Source: Acidobacteriota bacterium (GTDB lineage: Bacteria; Acidobacteriota; Terriglobia; Terriglobales; Acidobacteriaceae). From it: 64,000 nucleotides of DNA. The stretch covers positions 372,001 through 436,000 of the forward strand of contig JACPYL010000008.1 of assembly GCA_016196065.1 (NCBI GenBank), read 5' to 3'. Below, one piece after another: positions 18,519 through 28,239 of this stretch. The notes beneath the pieces were generated by a model. It searched no databases. It saw only the letters and a program-made list of their open reading frames with translations, and was not told where the DNA came from. The translations under genes and the position numbers were made by a program. Each line of letters begins with the position of its first letter. Position 1 is the first letter of the stretch.

Positions 18519-19889
18519 ATGGCACAAAGTCCACGTCCCGAACTCGCCCGCGATCTCGGCCTCTCCCATGCTGGAGCGGTCGTGGTGGGCACGATCATCG
18601 GCAGCGGCATCTTTCTGGTTCCTGCCGAGATGATGCAAGCCGTCGGCTCGGCTCGCCTCGTGTATCTGGCGTGGATGGTGGGAGGAGTTCTCTCGTTCTT
18701 TGGCGCGCTCACATACGCGGAACTGGGCGCAATGAAACCGCAGGCGGGCGGCGAGTACGTTTACGTCCGCGATGCATACGGGCCACTCGCGGGATTTCTC
18801 TACGCCTGGACTTGGTTCCTGATCGCAAAGCCTGCCTCAATCGCCACCATCACGACTGGCCTCGTCCGCATTCTGGGCACGTTTCCGATATTTGCTTTCT
18901 TCTCCCATCCGTTCCTGGCACATCCGTTCACGCTCACCTACGGACAACTCGTCGCCATCGCCGCAGCCATCCTTATTTCGTGGCTTAACTACATCGGCGT
19001 ACGCAAAGCGGGTGAATTTCAGTTTCTGTTCACGTTACTCAAAGTCGCAACGATTGTGGGGATCGTGGCGATTGGGTTTTCCTATGGCGGCGGCTCATGG
19101 TCAAATTTTGCAACGGAGTTTGTCGGCGCCAAGGGTGGTATCAACGGATTCTTCCTCGCCCTGGTCGCGGCTCTCTGGGCCTATGACGGCTGGAACGATC
19201 TCAACATGGTGGCAGGCGAGATCCGCAATCCGCAGCGCAATGTCCCGCTGGCTTTGATCTGGGGCGTAGCGACCGTGGGACTGCTTTACATACTGGTCAA
19301 CGCAGCGGTGCAGTACGTCCTTCCCGCTGCAGTCGTAGCGGGATCGGAACGCCCGGCTTCCGAAGCGGTCGCCCTGGTGCTGGGACGCACGGGCGCGGGC
19401 CTGGTCTCGGCGGCGATGGCGATCTCCATGCTCGTGACGCTGAATGGCACGATCATGAGCGGAGCGCGTGTGCCCTATGCGATGGCGCGGGATGGATACT
19501 TCTTCCAGTCGATCGCGGATGTGCATCCCCGATTCCGGACGCCATCCGTAGCCATCGTGGTGCAGTGCGGGCTGGCGATTGTGCTCCTTCTTCTAGGGGG
19601 AAGCTTCCGGCAGTTCTTCTCGCTGGCAATCTTTGCGGAATGGCTCTTTTATATGATCGCGGGAAGCACGGTTTTCGTGTTTCGGAAGCGCGATCCCGGG
19701 GCTGACCGTCCGTATAAGGTCTGGGGCTATCCTGTAGTTCCGGCGTTGTTCGTGGGCGTTTCGGCGGCGCTCCTTTACTTCACGTTCAAGAACAATCTGC
19801 CGAATTCTGCCTATGGAACCTTGGCAATTCTGGCAGGGGTTCCGGTGTTCTACTGGTTTGCGCGGCAAAAGCGCGTTACTTCCAAGTAA
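18519..19889 (+). CDS. APC-family amino acid permease
   Basis: A 456-residue transporter with about 12 membrane helices. The first unwound helix carries VVGTIIGSGIFLVPAEM (G-S-G-I-F motif, residues 20-37), the substrate-binding signature of the amino acid-polyamine-organocation family. GALTYAELGAMKPQAGGEYVY matches the second conserved segment (Y-A-E-L-G-x-x-x-P-x-A-G-G-x-Y). The overall pattern is closest to the LAT/y+LAT-like bacterial exchangers. The substrate is not determined. It diverges from the BadF-type kinase. No partner gene follows closely. Confidence 0.92.
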   Translation: MAQSPRPELARDLGLSHAGAVVVGTIIGSGIFLVPAEMMQAVGSARLVYLAWMVGGVLSFFGALTYAELGAMKPQAGGEYVYVRDAYGPLAGFLYAWTWFLIAKPASIATITTGLVRILGTFPIFAFFSHPFLAHPFTLTYGQLVAIAAAILISWLNYIGVRKAGEFQFLFTLLKVATIVGIVAIGFSYGGGSWSNFATEFVGAKGGINGFFLALVAALWAYDGWNDLNMVAGEIRNPQRNVPLALIWGVATVGLLYILVNAAVQYVLPAAVVAGSERPASEAVALVLGRTGAGLVSAAMAISMLVTLNGTIMSGARVPYAMARDGYFFQSIADVHPRFRTPSVAIVVQCGLAIVLLLLGGSFRQFFSLAIFAEWLFYMIAGSTVFVFRKRDPGADRPYKVWGYPVVPALFVGVSAALLYFTFKNNLPNSAYGTLAILAGVPVFYWFARQKRVTSK

Positions 19890-20035
19890 CAAATCCCAAG
19901 AAAACCCACCTTTTGATCGGTTACCAAAGGACAGGCGCATGCGACACGTTTACCCCTGCCCGATGATCCTCTAATGTGAGGACTCCAGTCCCATGCGCTC
20001 TCCCCAGCCTGGGTCCCCATATTTGGAGCTATGGC

Positions 20036-21088
20036 ATGTCAATGAACGATCGTGGATTTCGGCTCGGCCTTCTGCCCGAGAAAAAATGGGACTGGCGGAC
20101 GTTTGCCACCAGCTATGGCATGTTGGTTGCCTTCATCTTGCTATTGCTGCTGGTCAATGTCCTGATGCCGCAAGACCTGAAGACCAATCTGAGCTTTCAC
20201 GTGACGGAATTGATTCCACGACCTTCGTTGCGGCCCGAGCCTCCACCGCCGCCGAAGCCGTTGCCGGTGCATGCCAAGTTATTGAAACCTGCGCCCGTGT
20301 TTGAGTCTCCGAAGCTGGTGGTGCCGAAGGAAATTCGCGTCATCAAGCCTCATCAACAGGAAGTGGAAGTTCCCAAAGTGGCACTCAACAATTTTGCTCC
20401 GGCGGTTTTGAAGACCATTCCGGGCGGAGCGCGTCCGGTACTGATTCACACCGGGGACTTTGCAGGCAGTTCGGTGACGCCGACCGTGAATGCGCCGATT
20501 CAGAAAGTGCAGACGGGTGGATTTGGCGATCCCAATGGACTCAAGCCGAATGAGAACAGTAAATCGAATGCCCGGCTCATGGCGGCAGCGGCCGGCGGAT
20601 TCGATATGCCGGTCGGTCCTGGAAACGGAAACGGATCAGGCGGAGCCAAGGGTATCAAGGGAACAGTCGCCAGTGCCGATTTCGGAACTGGGATTGCCAC
20701 TCCGGGAAAAGGTGATGGCCGCAGCAGTGGCAAGGGTGTGCAGACTTCAGGCTTCGGCGCGCAGGAAGTCGCCCAGGTGAAGCCTGGCAGCCAGCGCACA
20801 CTGGACAGCGGTCCAGCGACAACTTCGGTTGAGATCACGTTCAAACCGAATCCGGCTTACACCGAGGAAGCGCGCGGTTTGAAGCTGGAAGGGGAAGTAC
20901 TTCTTGAAGTCAGCTTCGGTGCGAACGGGCAGTTGCATGTGAACCGGGTGGTCCGCGGGTTGGGCCACGGGCTCGATGAGAACGCCATCGCAGCCGCCAA
21001 TAAGATGCGTTTTAAACCCGCGATGCGGAACGGACAGCCCATGGACTCCACGGCCATCGTGCACGTGGTGTTCCAGCTAGCGTACTAA
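20036..21088 (+). CDS. TonB-family protein
   Basis: 350 residues. A single N-terminal membrane helix (residues about 32-50, YGMLVAFILLLLLVNVLM) is preceded by a short cytoplasmic part. A proline-rich stretch RPEPPPPPKPLP spans the periplasm. A Gly-rich low-complexity region (about 170-245) is followed by a C-terminal TonB-like domain (NPAYTEEARGLKLEGEVLLE to the end). TonB proteins transmit proton-motive force to outer-membrane transporters. Acidobacteria have many such copies, and no ExbB/ExbD is nearby. I chose ATG 20036, seven bases after GGAG. The longer frame from 19976 is less likely. The M48 protease gene follows after 18 bases, so the pair is probably one operon. Confidence 0.88.
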   Translation: MSMNDRGFRLGLLPEKKWDWRTFATSYGMLVAFILLLLLVNVLMPQDLKTNLSFHVTELIPRPSLRPEPPPPPKPLPVHAKLLKPAPVFESPKLVVPKEIRVIKPHQQEVEVPKVALNNFAPAVLKTIPGGARPVLIHTGDFAGSSVTPTVNAPIQKVQTGGFGDPNGLKPNENSKSNARLMAAAAGGFDMPVGPGNGNGSGGAKGIKGTVASADFGTGIATPGKGDGRSSGKGVQTSGFGAQEVAQVKPGSQRTLDSGPATTSVEITFKPNPAYTEEARGLKLEGEVLLEVSFGANGQLHVNRVVRGLGHGLDENAIAAANKMRFKPAMRNGQPMDSTAIVHVVFQLAY

Positions 21089-21106
21089 TTTTTGGAGATG
21101 AGAGTC

Positions 21107-22918
21107 ATGCGTACTTCGAAATGGATGGTTCTGGCCCTGCTGGTTCTATCGGTCACGATGACGGCGGCAGTGGCACAACAGTCGGCACCGGCACCTGGAA
21201 CTCAGCAGCCCGTTTCGGCAAGCCCGCAATCGGGTCCGGCTGCAGAGCCCGCCTCGGCGAGCCAACCTATTTCCGCGACACCTGCGCCGCCGCCTCCGGT
21301 GGCTGCGCCCGTGACCATGGATCAGGTCGTCGACCGCGTGATCGAGCGCGAGAAGGGCCTTGTCAAAATGATGGCCCCGCGCACGCCCGTGGTGGAGACC
21401 TATCTCCAGAACCTGACGCAGGACACGGCATTGGGTCCGGTCCCGAGCGATGACCGGTACTTCCTCGGCCGCATGGACCTGAGCGAATCCATCGACCGTT
21501 CTGACTACCTGAAAGAGAAAGACGACGGCATGGAGAAGCGCCTGCTCGGCGGCGTCACCAAGATGTTCAAGTTCCAGTACACGCCGCTCGGCTTTTCGTG
21601 GATGATTTACGCCGATCGCAATGACTTCGATCGCCAGCACTACGATTTCCGCTATGTGCGCCGCGAATTCATGGGCGATGTCCGTACCCTCGTGTTCGAC
21701 GTCACACCCAAGAAAACAGCTGGCAAGGGCCGCTTCCTCGGACGCGTCTGGGTTGAGGATCAGGACTTCAACATCGTTCGCTTGAACGGAACGTATACCC
21801 ATCCTTCGCGCAACACCTACTACTTCCACATGGACAGCTGGAGACTGAACCTGGTCCCCGGATATTGGGTACCGACTTACATCTACAGCGAAGAAGGCGA
21901 CTTCACCGCTGGCGCCAAGAACAAGATTGCGTTCAAGGCACAGACCCGCATGTGGGGATATAACCTGAAGACTGGCGCCGCCAACGACGAACTGACGCAG
22001 ATTCGCGTGGACAGCGTGAAAGACGACACGCCATCGGCACAAGACGCTTCTCCGCTGGCCGCCCAGCGCGAATGGCAGCAGCAAGCCGAAGACAACGTTC
22101 TGGAACGCCTGGAACGCTCCGGATTGCTGGCTCCCGAAGGCGAACTCGACAAGGTTCTGCAGACCGTCGTCAACAACCTGCAGATCACCAACAATATCGA
22201 ATTGCCGCGTCCGATCCGTACGCGCGTCCTGATCACGTCTCCGCTGGAAACCTTCAGCGTGGGCAACACGATTGTCATCAGCCGTGGCATGATCGACGTC
22301 CTGCCGGACGAAGCCAGCCTGGCCGCTGTACTCTCGCATGAACTGTCGCACATCGTGCTTGGACACAACCTGGGAAGCCAGTACGCTTTCAACGACCGCA
22401 TGCTGTTCTCGGACGAAGGAACGTACCAGAACCTCGGTTTCAAGCACATTCCCGAAGAGGAAGCAGCCGCCGACAAGAAAGCGGTGGAAATGCTGAAGAA
22501 CTCGCCTTACGCGCAGAAGCTGGACGCGGCCGGCTTGTTCATCAAGGTTCTGCAAACGCGCGCGCCCCAGCTGGCCGCTCTGCTGCAGGCCCACCTCGGC
22601 AACAGCATTGCTGAAAATGGCACGGTCACTCGCATGTCTTCACTGGCAACATCGGCTCCGGCTCTCGACTGGAACAAACTGGACCAGATCGCTGCCCTGC
22701 CGCTTGGTGGACGCGTCCGACTCAATGCCTGGGACAACAAAGTAGAAATGGTCAAGGCGCAGCCGGTAGCAATCACTTCAGCACGCGACAAGATGCCGTT
22801 TGAAGTCACTCCATTTTTCCCGCGTTTAACGCGTTTTGGTGCGAACTCAGTTCCCGCCACGACGGCGCCCGCAACCACTGCGAGTTCCGCCAACGCGACT
22901 CCTAGCCCGACGAACTAA
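21107..22918 (+). CDS. Secreted M48-family zinc metalloprotease
   Basis: 603 residues. A signal peptide (MVLALLVLSVTMTAAVAQQ) is followed by a Pro/Ala/Ser-rich segment to about residue 75. A beta-rich region of about 230 residues comes next, with an outer-membrane lipoprotein-sorting-like feel (FVFDVTPKKTAG, GRVWVEDQDFNIVRLNGTYT). The M48 peptidase core contains HELSHIVLGH near residue 412 (zinc H-E-x-x-H) and the third ligand in EEEAAADKKAVEML near 450. The family includes periplasmic quality-control peptidases (BepA/LoiP-like). GGAG sits nine bases before ATG 21107. Earlier TTG and ATG codons at 21092 and 21098 are too close to it. It is coupled to the TonB-like gene. Confidence 0.9.
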   Translation: MRTSKWMVLALLVLSVTMTAAVAQQSAPAPGTQQPVSASPQSGPAAEPASASQPISATPAPPPPVAAPVTMDQVVDRVIEREKGLVKMMAPRTPVVETYLQNLTQDTALGPVPSDDRYFLGRMDLSESIDRSDYLKEKDDGMEKRLLGGVTKMFKFQYTPLGFSWMIYADRNDFDRQHYDFRYVRREFMGDVRTLVFDVTPKKTAGKGRFLGRVWVEDQDFNIVRLNGTYTHPSRNTYYFHMDSWRLNLVPGYWVPTYIYSEEGDFTAGAKNKIAFKAQTRMWGYNLKTGAANDELTQIRVDSVKDDTPSAQDASPLAAQREWQQQAEDNVLERLERSGLLAPEGELDKVLQTVVNNLQITNNIELPRPIRTRVLITSPLETFSVGNTIVISRGMIDVLPDEASLAAVLSHELSHIVLGHNLGSQYAFNDRMLFSDEGTYQNLGFKHIPEEEAAADKKAVEMLKNSPYAQKLDAAGLFIKVLQTRAPQLAALLQAHLGNSIAENGTVTRMSSLATSAPALDWNKLDQIAALPLGGRVRLNAWDNKVEMVKAQPVAITSARDKMPFEVTPFFPRLTRFGANSVPATTAPATTASSANATPSPTN

Positions 22919-22944
22919 GTCGGCTCACGAGGTGAACGAAGCGC

Positions 22945-22986
22945 AGGCCGGGACCGGAAGAAATTCCGGGGCCCGGCCTTGTGTCT
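22945..22986 (+). terminator. Rho-independent-like terminator after the M48 gene
   Basis: AGGCCGGGACCGGAA (22945-22959), a GAAA loop and TTCCGGGGCCCGGCCT form a long GC-rich stem with one small bulge. TTGTGTCTTTC follows. It lies 27 bases after the stop codon. Confidence 0.75.
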
Positions 22987-23111
22987 TTCTGGGGGAAATA
23001 ATCAGCAGCCCTGGTTTGCTCAGCGGCGAGCCAGCGGCATGAAAAGGCAGCCGACATCCAACGCGGCATGATGGCCGCAAGCGTGCGCCCACACGATCCC
23101 GCAGGCAGGTT

Positions 23112-23181
23112 GACCTCAGCCGCTGAAGCGGAAATCGACATGACGCTGGATCGCAGCGGTGAACCGCTGCGCCACCCAAAA
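23112..23181 (+). repeat. Composite palindromic repeat, copy 1
   Basis: The copy starts with CCTCAGCCGCTGAAGCGG, has a spacer, and ends with the hairpin GCAGCGGT-GA-ACCGCTGC (23153-23170) and GCCACCCAAAA. The same order occurs at 32601-32669, 42940-43008 (inverted) and 43078-43148. The gene-free gap 22919-23302 contains only this repeat, the terminator above and the tandem array below. Confidence 0.8.
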
Positions 23182-23208
23182 ACTACCACCCAATACTACT
23201 TCCAATGG

Positions 23209-23276
23209 TGCAAAGCCTCACAACACTGCAAAGGCACACAAGACCGCAAAGCCACAAAACTGCAAAGTACAGCGCA
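23209..23276 (+). repeat. Degenerate tandem repeat, about 18-bp period, four units
   Basis: Units start at 23209, 23227, 23245 and 23261 with TGCAAAG or CGCAAAG, followed by C/G-C-A/T-CACAA-like sequence. It lies 28 bases beyond the composite palindromic repeat and is non-coding. Confidence 0.7.
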
Positions 23277-23302
23277 GCAATCCACTCCACCTTGGATCCA
23301 AC

Positions 23303-26300
23303 TCACTTCCCCAGGTCGTCTCCCTGGTGAAAATTCGGATAGGGCGGTTTCTTGTATTTCGGTAACGGGTTCTTGTTCAGTAGATCGAGCACGACAGCGA
23401 CTGCCTTCTCCAGTTGCGGATCGTGGCCCTGCCGCACGGCTGCCGGATCGAGTTCAACGTCGTAGTCCGGCTTGATGCCGTGGCCCTCCACTTCAAACTC
23501 ACCCGCTAATCCAAAGAGGGCACCGCGCGGAGCGGTGACTCCCCCGCCATCGATGAAGTCGGGGTAGTCCCATATGCCGACGAGCCCGCCCCAGGTCTGT
23601 TTGCCAACGAGAGGTCCGATACCAGCTTTGCGGAAATACCAGGGTTGAGCGTCTCCGCCGGAGCCCGCCATTTCATTGATGATCATCGCTTTCGGTCCGT
23701 AGATGGCGGCGCCAGGGCTACCGAAATCCTCTCCTTCGCGCGTTTCTCCGAGACTCATGAGCGGACGCCGCAAGGAATCAATGATGTAATCGGCAAGATC
23801 TCCGCCTTCGTTGAAACGCTCGTCGAGGACGGCGGCCTCCTTGCCGACCTGCGCGAAGTAGTAGCGATTGAAGCTGGAGAAACCACCTCCCGCTGTGTTG
23901 GGCAAGTGAACGTAGGCCACGCGGCCTCCACTGAGTTCGTCGACTTTGCGGCGATTGCCTTCGATCCACGCGAGATGACGCAAACCAGTTTCGCTGTCGA
24001 TCGGAATGACCGTGACTTCGCGCGATTCCTTGCCATCTGGATTGGGTCCAACCTTGATGGTCACCTGCTTACCGGCGGTGCCTTCAAAGAAGCTGTCGAT
24101 GTCATCGGACCCATGCAGATCGCGTCCGGCGACTGCGAGAATGTATTCACCAACCTTGACGTTCACTCCCGGCTGCGTGAGCGGAGCTTGCAGGTCGGGA
24201 TTCCAGTTCTCTCCGTTGAAGACGCGCGCCACGCGATAGCGATTGTTGTCGATGGCGTAATCGGCTCCCAGCAGTCCGGTCTTCACCGGCTTGATTTCAG
24301 GACGGTATCCACCGCCAACAAAGACATGGCCAACCTGGATTTCGCCGAGGGCGTCTTCAAACAGATAATTCAGTTCGTCGCGCGAGCCCAGGCCATCGAT
24401 GTAAGGAGCATATTTCTTCTCTGCTTTTGCGAGATCCAGGCCGTGGTGATTGGGGTCATAGAGGAAGTCGCGCTCGATGCGCCAGGCTTCGTGATACTGC
24501 TGCTTCCACATCGCGCGGGGCTCGATGTAGACCTGCATGCCTTCGAGTTTCAGTGGGCCCTCGCCGGGCTTGGGAGGACCGGCTCCGGCACTGGGCGCTT
24601 CCGCGGTGGCGCTGATTACGAATTGCTCACCCTTGCGGTAAAGCATCTTTCCGCCGTCGTCAGACAGGGTGTAGTCGTTCACTTCTTCAAGGAACTTGTC
24701 GACTTTGCGTTTACTCAGGTCGAACTTCCAGAGAGTAGTTTTCAAGTCTTCCTGATCGCTCTCTCGGATCACCGAGGGGCCTTCGGCGAGAAACAGGATT
24801 CCGGTCGCACCAGCAGACAACCCTAGATAGCCTCGAGATGGGATGGGAAGGGCGAGAATGCGCTGCCCGATGCCGTCCATATCAACGCGCACCGACACAG
24901 GCTCTTCTTTTTTCTTTTCTGTTTCTTCCTTCGCTTCTTCGACAGCTTTGTCTTTTGATTTGCCCGTTTTGACTTTGATTTCTACTTTCTTCGATTCTTC
25001 TTTTGCTTCCTTGATTTTTTCTTCGTCACTCTCAGGCGCCAACGGAGAGACATCGTCCTTCCGCAGCACGGCTACATACACGCTCCGAGACTGGGGATGG
25101 TCGAGGCTCGACATGTCGAGCCAACTTGCTCCCAGTCCAACATCGGTGCTGGCCGTGAAGTAGAGGCTCTTGCCGTTCTTGTCGAAGACGGCATACTCCG
25201 CATCGCTGAGGCCGTCAGAAATCTGGAAGGCTTTGGATTGGTCCAACGAATATACGAATACCGCGCGCAAATGATTGGCCAGCTGCTTCGTGTAGGTAAT
25301 CCACTTGCTGTCGGGAGCCCAGGCGGGATGCAGGTTGCGCCGGGGATCGTCGTAACGATCGGTATCAGCCTTGGTCAGCTTGCCGGTGGCAACTTCTGCA
25401 ATCCACACATTCAAGCGCTTGTCGGTATACAGAATCTTCTTGCTGTCAGGCGACCACACAGGGTTGTAGAAGTAAGACGGCGGTGTTCCGAGACTGATGT
25501 GCTGCACTGCCCCGCTACCGTTCTGCTCGCGAACCTGTAATTCATATTCGCCGGGTTCGTCGGAGAAATAGCATATCCATTTTCCATCCGGCGACCAGGC
25601 TGGATCGCGGTCCGCAACGGCTGGACTATGAGTAAGATTGCGGATGTCCCCTTTGTCAGACGGAATCGTGAAGATCTCGCCCCACGCTTCGGCAACCACG
25701 CGAACACCGGCCGGAGACAGGCTGAAATTTTGCAGACGCTTCGCTTCCACCTTCACAAATTGCGGGCGAACTTCAGGAAGATCTCCACTGACTTTCACAT
25801 TGATGGTTTGGACTTGCCCGGTTGGCAGGTCAAGAAGCTTCAGCGCACCGAATTGCTCGATCACGATGGCGTCCGGTCCGGCCGAGGCCGACTTGAAATC
25901 GAACCCATCGTTCTTCACGACTTCGCGGACCTGCTTGCTCTCGGTGTCATACGCAAACAGGCTCACGGCTCCATTCCGGTCCGATAGAAAGTAAATCGTG
26001 TTGCCCACCCACATGGGATTGAAGTCGTTGGAATTCTCGCGGGGGATCTTCTGCACGGAAGAGTCCTTGAGATCGGCGATCCAAATCGGAGTCGTTTGCC
26101 CGCCGCGATAGTGTTTCCAGGCACGCTGCCATTTCCCGTGGGGCACGTAGGCGAGATGACTTCCGTCGGGCGAAAGCACGCCTTCTTCGGCGATGGGCAG
26201 AGGAAGTTCGGCCGCCGGGCCACCGCCTACCGGAACCGTGTAGAGCTGATTATTCGCGTGATAGTACGCATGGCGGTTGGAGCGAAAGAGAACGCCCTTG

Positions 26301-26656
26301 CCGTCGGGAGTCCATCCCATAGCCTCGTCGTCGGCTGGATGATAAGTCAGGCGTTTCGGCTGTCCGCCAGTGGCGGGCATCACGTACACGTCGCGATTGC
26401 CGGCGTAGCTGCCGGTAAAGGCAATCATCGAACCGTCCGGCGAAAACCGGGCGTCAATGTTAGTGCCGGCTGCGGACGTCAGGCGGTGGGCGTCTCCGCC
26501 ATTGCGACTCACGGACCAAAGATCGCCGCCGTAGGTAAAAACGATCTCCGTCTTGCTGACGGTTGGTTCCCGCAAAAGAAGCGGCGCGGATTGTGCGTGA
26601 ATTTGAACACTACAAAGAAAGGCGGCAGCACACAGAGCGAAGACAAGCTTTCGCAT
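23303..26656 (-). CDS. Secreted tricorn-protease homologue (S41 peptidase with beta-propellers)
   Basis: 1117 residues with a signal peptide (MRKLVFALCAAAFLCSVQIHAQ). Residues 25-540 contain two runs of PD40/TolB-type blades (GTNIDARFSPDGSMIAFTGS, DRDPAWSPDGKWICYFSDE). A Lys/Glu-rich insert at about 555-595 (KEAKEESKKVEIKVKTGKSK) is unusual. A PDZ-like domain follows (about 850-900), then the S41 core (about 900-1080) with AMIINEMAGSGGDAQPWYFR. The Ser of AGSGGD near residue 990 is the expected nucleophile, as in archaeal tricorn. The length and order match tricorn homologues, but the signal peptide places this one outside the cytoplasm. It is monocistronic. The next gene upstream on the strand ends 143 bases away. 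Confidence 0.94.
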   Translation of the reverse strand: MRKLVFALCAAAFLCSVQIHAQSAPLLLREPTVSKTEIVFTYGGDLWSVSRNGGDAHRLTSAAGTNIDARFSPDGSMIAFTGSYAGNRDVYVMPATGGQPKRLTYHPADDEAMGWTPDGKGVLFRSNRHAYYHANNQLYTVPVGGGPAAELPLPIAEEGVLSPDGSHLAYVPHGKWQRAWKHYRGGQTTPIWIADLKDSSVQKIPRENSNDFNPMWVGNTIYFLSDRNGAVSLFAYDTESKQVREVVKNDGFDFKSASAGPDAIVIEQFGALKLLDLPTGQVQTINVKVSGDLPEVRPQFVKVEAKRLQNFSLSPAGVRVVAEAWGEIFTIPSDKGDIRNLTHSPAVADRDPAWSPDGKWICYFSDEPGEYELQVREQNGSGAVQHISLGTPPSYFYNPVWSPDSKKILYTDKRLNVWIAEVATGKLTKADTDRYDDPRRNLHPAWAPDSKWITYTKQLANHLRAVFVYSLDQSKAFQISDGLSDAEYAVFDKNGKSLYFTASTDVGLGASWLDMSSLDHPQSRSVYVAVLRKDDVSPLAPESDEEKIKEAKEESKKVEIKVKTGKSKDKAVEEAKEETEKKKEEPVSVRVDMDGIGQRILALPIPSRGYLGLSAGATGILFLAEGPSVIRESDQEDLKTTLWKFDLSKRKVDKFLEEVNDYTLSDDGGKMLYRKGEQFVISATAEAPSAGAGPPKPGEGPLKLEGMQVYIEPRAMWKQQYHEAWRIERDFLYDPNHHGLDLAKAEKKYAPYIDGLGSRDELNYLFEDALGEIQVGHVFVGGGYRPEIKPVKTGLLGADYAIDNNRYRVARVFNGENWNPDLQAPLTQPGVNVKVGEYILAVAGRDLHGSDDIDSFFEGTAGKQVTIKVGPNPDGKESREVTVIPIDSETGLRHLAWIEGNRRKVDELSGGRVAYVHLPNTAGGGFSSFNRYYFAQVGKEAAVLDERFNEGGDLADYIIDSLRRPLMSLGETREGEDFGSPGAAIYGPKAMIINEMAGSGGDAQPWYFRKAGIGPLVGKQTWGGLVGIWDYPDFIDGGGVTAPRGALFGLAGEFEVEGHGIKPDYDVELDPAAVRQGHDPQLEKAVAVVLDLLNKNPLPKYKKPPYPNFHQGDDLGK

Positions 26657-26799
26657 GAAGGGCTCCTGGAAGAAGAACTGAGCATCTTAGCATCATCAAT
26701 GCTCCTCCGCGTGGACCGCGAGGCCAGCAAATGGAACGGCGCCGCCTTGCCTCATTGCAACCGAGTCAAGACAGCGCCGTTGATCGAGACATCAACCGA

Positions 26800-28239
26800 C
26801 TAGTTGACGGTTACCGTCACTGTGGCCGATGGAATTCCGTTGGCGACTACTTCGAGCGTGCTGGCGCCGGTTTCGGCGGCGGAAGGAACATCGAAGTTGG
26901 TGGATACAATAGCGGTGCCGGTTGCTACACCCATGGTGCTGTGGTTGTGGGTACGGGCGTAGAACACGTGTTTCGTGCTTTTGTTGGTGATCCGCACCAA
27001 TGGATAGTTGGTGTTGGTTTCAAACTCGTCTCCGAAAGAAGCAGCCTGTGAAAGACCGTTGAACTGCGTTCCGGAAATCGAGTATGTAGAGCCACGCGTG
27101 ATCGTGCCCGGAGACGACGAGATCGTCGGAGCCCAGGCTGGGAGATACGTTCCTGTCGGATTGTAGAGCTGAACCTGGTTCCCGGAAACCAGCACTTGGC
27201 CGCTCGGCAACATCATCAGTGCTCCGTAGCCCGCGATTGTGAAGTTCAGATTCGTTCCATCGAATTCATAGAATCTTCCTGAATTTCCAGCAACCAGTAC
27301 ATTGCCATTCGGGAGCAGTGCTGCCCAGGAATCGCCGGCGTTGTCACCATTCGGAAAATCTGGTCCAGCCGTCCAAAGGCCTTTGCTCGCGAGCTTGGGT
27401 CCAGGATGAAAGATCGCAGTATGTCCGGGGCCGGCACCGCCGTTGGTGTACGAACCCGTGGCGAACACCGTGCCGTCTGGGCGCAGGACAGCGGGACCCA
27501 CTTCTCCGGGCGGGAAGTAGCAGCCGGTGGGGTAGGTAATGCAGCCCTGAATGTCGGTTGGAGAATGTAAATCGACAATCGTCGAGCCCGCAGTGACCCA
27601 CTTTGACAACGTGGGGAGGTACCGTTCGGCATGGGGCGCGGACTTCACATCAAAGGTCAGGACGGAACCGTTCGGCATCAGCGTCCAACCTTCTTCAGCG
27701 TTGAAGTCTTTCTTGTGAGTCGAGAGGACAGCAGTCCAGGTCAATGTCGCGGGATCAAGGACAGCCATATCTTTTGTTACTTTGTTGCCGAGCAGAAACC
27801 GTCCGTCCGGCAACACTACAGAAGGCGAGTCCCCGATGGTGGTCCACCCGGTGGGGGGATTCACCGCGGTCCACTGGTTAGCCTTCGGATCGTAGATCGC
27901 GCCTTTGTTGGTGAGCACGAAATTATTGCCGAGATATTCGCCGCCTTCGATCAGAACGCGGCCATCGCCGAGGACCGCTGAGGAAAAAGCGTCGGGATTA
28001 TAACCGGATGGCAAGCTGGCGACCTGCGTCCAAGTCCCTTTCAGATAGCTTCCCGTATTGTCAGGAGTAAGTTTGTACCAACTGGTTCCTGAACCCTGGA
28101 AAATGACCGTGCCATCGGTGAGCAGGAAGCTCATTCCCACTCCGGCAGGGGGCTGGTGCGTGAGCGTTTGAAGCGTTTGCGCCGTCGAAGTGCCGGCCAA
28201 GAGCAGCGTAGCGATCGCAAGAAGAAAATGCTTGAGCAA
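26800..28239 (-). CDS. Secreted kelch/galactose-oxidase-like beta-propeller protein
   Basis: 479 residues with a signal peptide (MLKHFLLAIATLLLAGTSTAQ). Residues 25-370 hold repeated kelch-like blades (VLGDGRVLIEGGEYLGNNFV, VVLPDGRFLLGNKV, ALLPNGNVLVAGNSGRFYEF). The C-terminal 110 residues are an Ig-like/DUF1929-type beta domain (PGTITRGSTYSISGTQFNGL, then TVTVTVN at the end). The Cys-Tyr cofactor and copper ligands of galactose oxidase are not evident, so it may be a binding propeller rather than an oxidase. It opens divergently from the TIG lipoprotein gene, with about 250 bases between starts. Confidence 0.85.
   Translation of the reverse strand: MLKHFLLAIATLLLAGTSTAQTLQTLTHQPPAGVGMSFLLTDGTVIFQGSGTSWYKLTPDNTGSYLKGTWTQVASLPSGYNPDAFSSAVLGDGRVLIEGGEYLGNNFVLTNKGAIYDPKANQWTAVNPPTGWTTIGDSPSVVLPDGRFLLGNKVTKDMAVLDPATLTWTAVLSTHKKDFNAEEGWTLMPNGSVLTFDVKSAPHAERYLPTLSKWVTAGSTIVDLHSPTDIQGCITYPTGCYFPPGEVGPAVLRPDGTVFATGSYTNGGAGPGHTAIFHPGPKLASKGLWTAGPDFPNGDNAGDSWAALLPNGNVLVAGNSGRFYEFDGTNLNFTIAGYGALMMLPSGQVLVSGNQVQLYNPTGTYLPAWAPTISSSPGTITRGSTYSISGTQFNGLSQAASFGDEFETNTNYPLVRITNKSTKHVFYARTHNHSTMGVATGTAIVSTNFDVPSAAETGASTLEVVANGIPSATVTVTVN

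Noticed and set aside
21146-22594. Long open frame (482 codons) on the - strand inside the M48 protease gene
   Set aside because: It overlaps a gene with clear zinc-protease motifs, has no domain and has a composition typical of the complement of a GC-rich gene.
23645-24826. 393-codon + strand frame inside the tricorn gene
   Set aside because: It is the shadow of the S41/tricorn coding sequence, with no signal, motif or ribosome site of its own.
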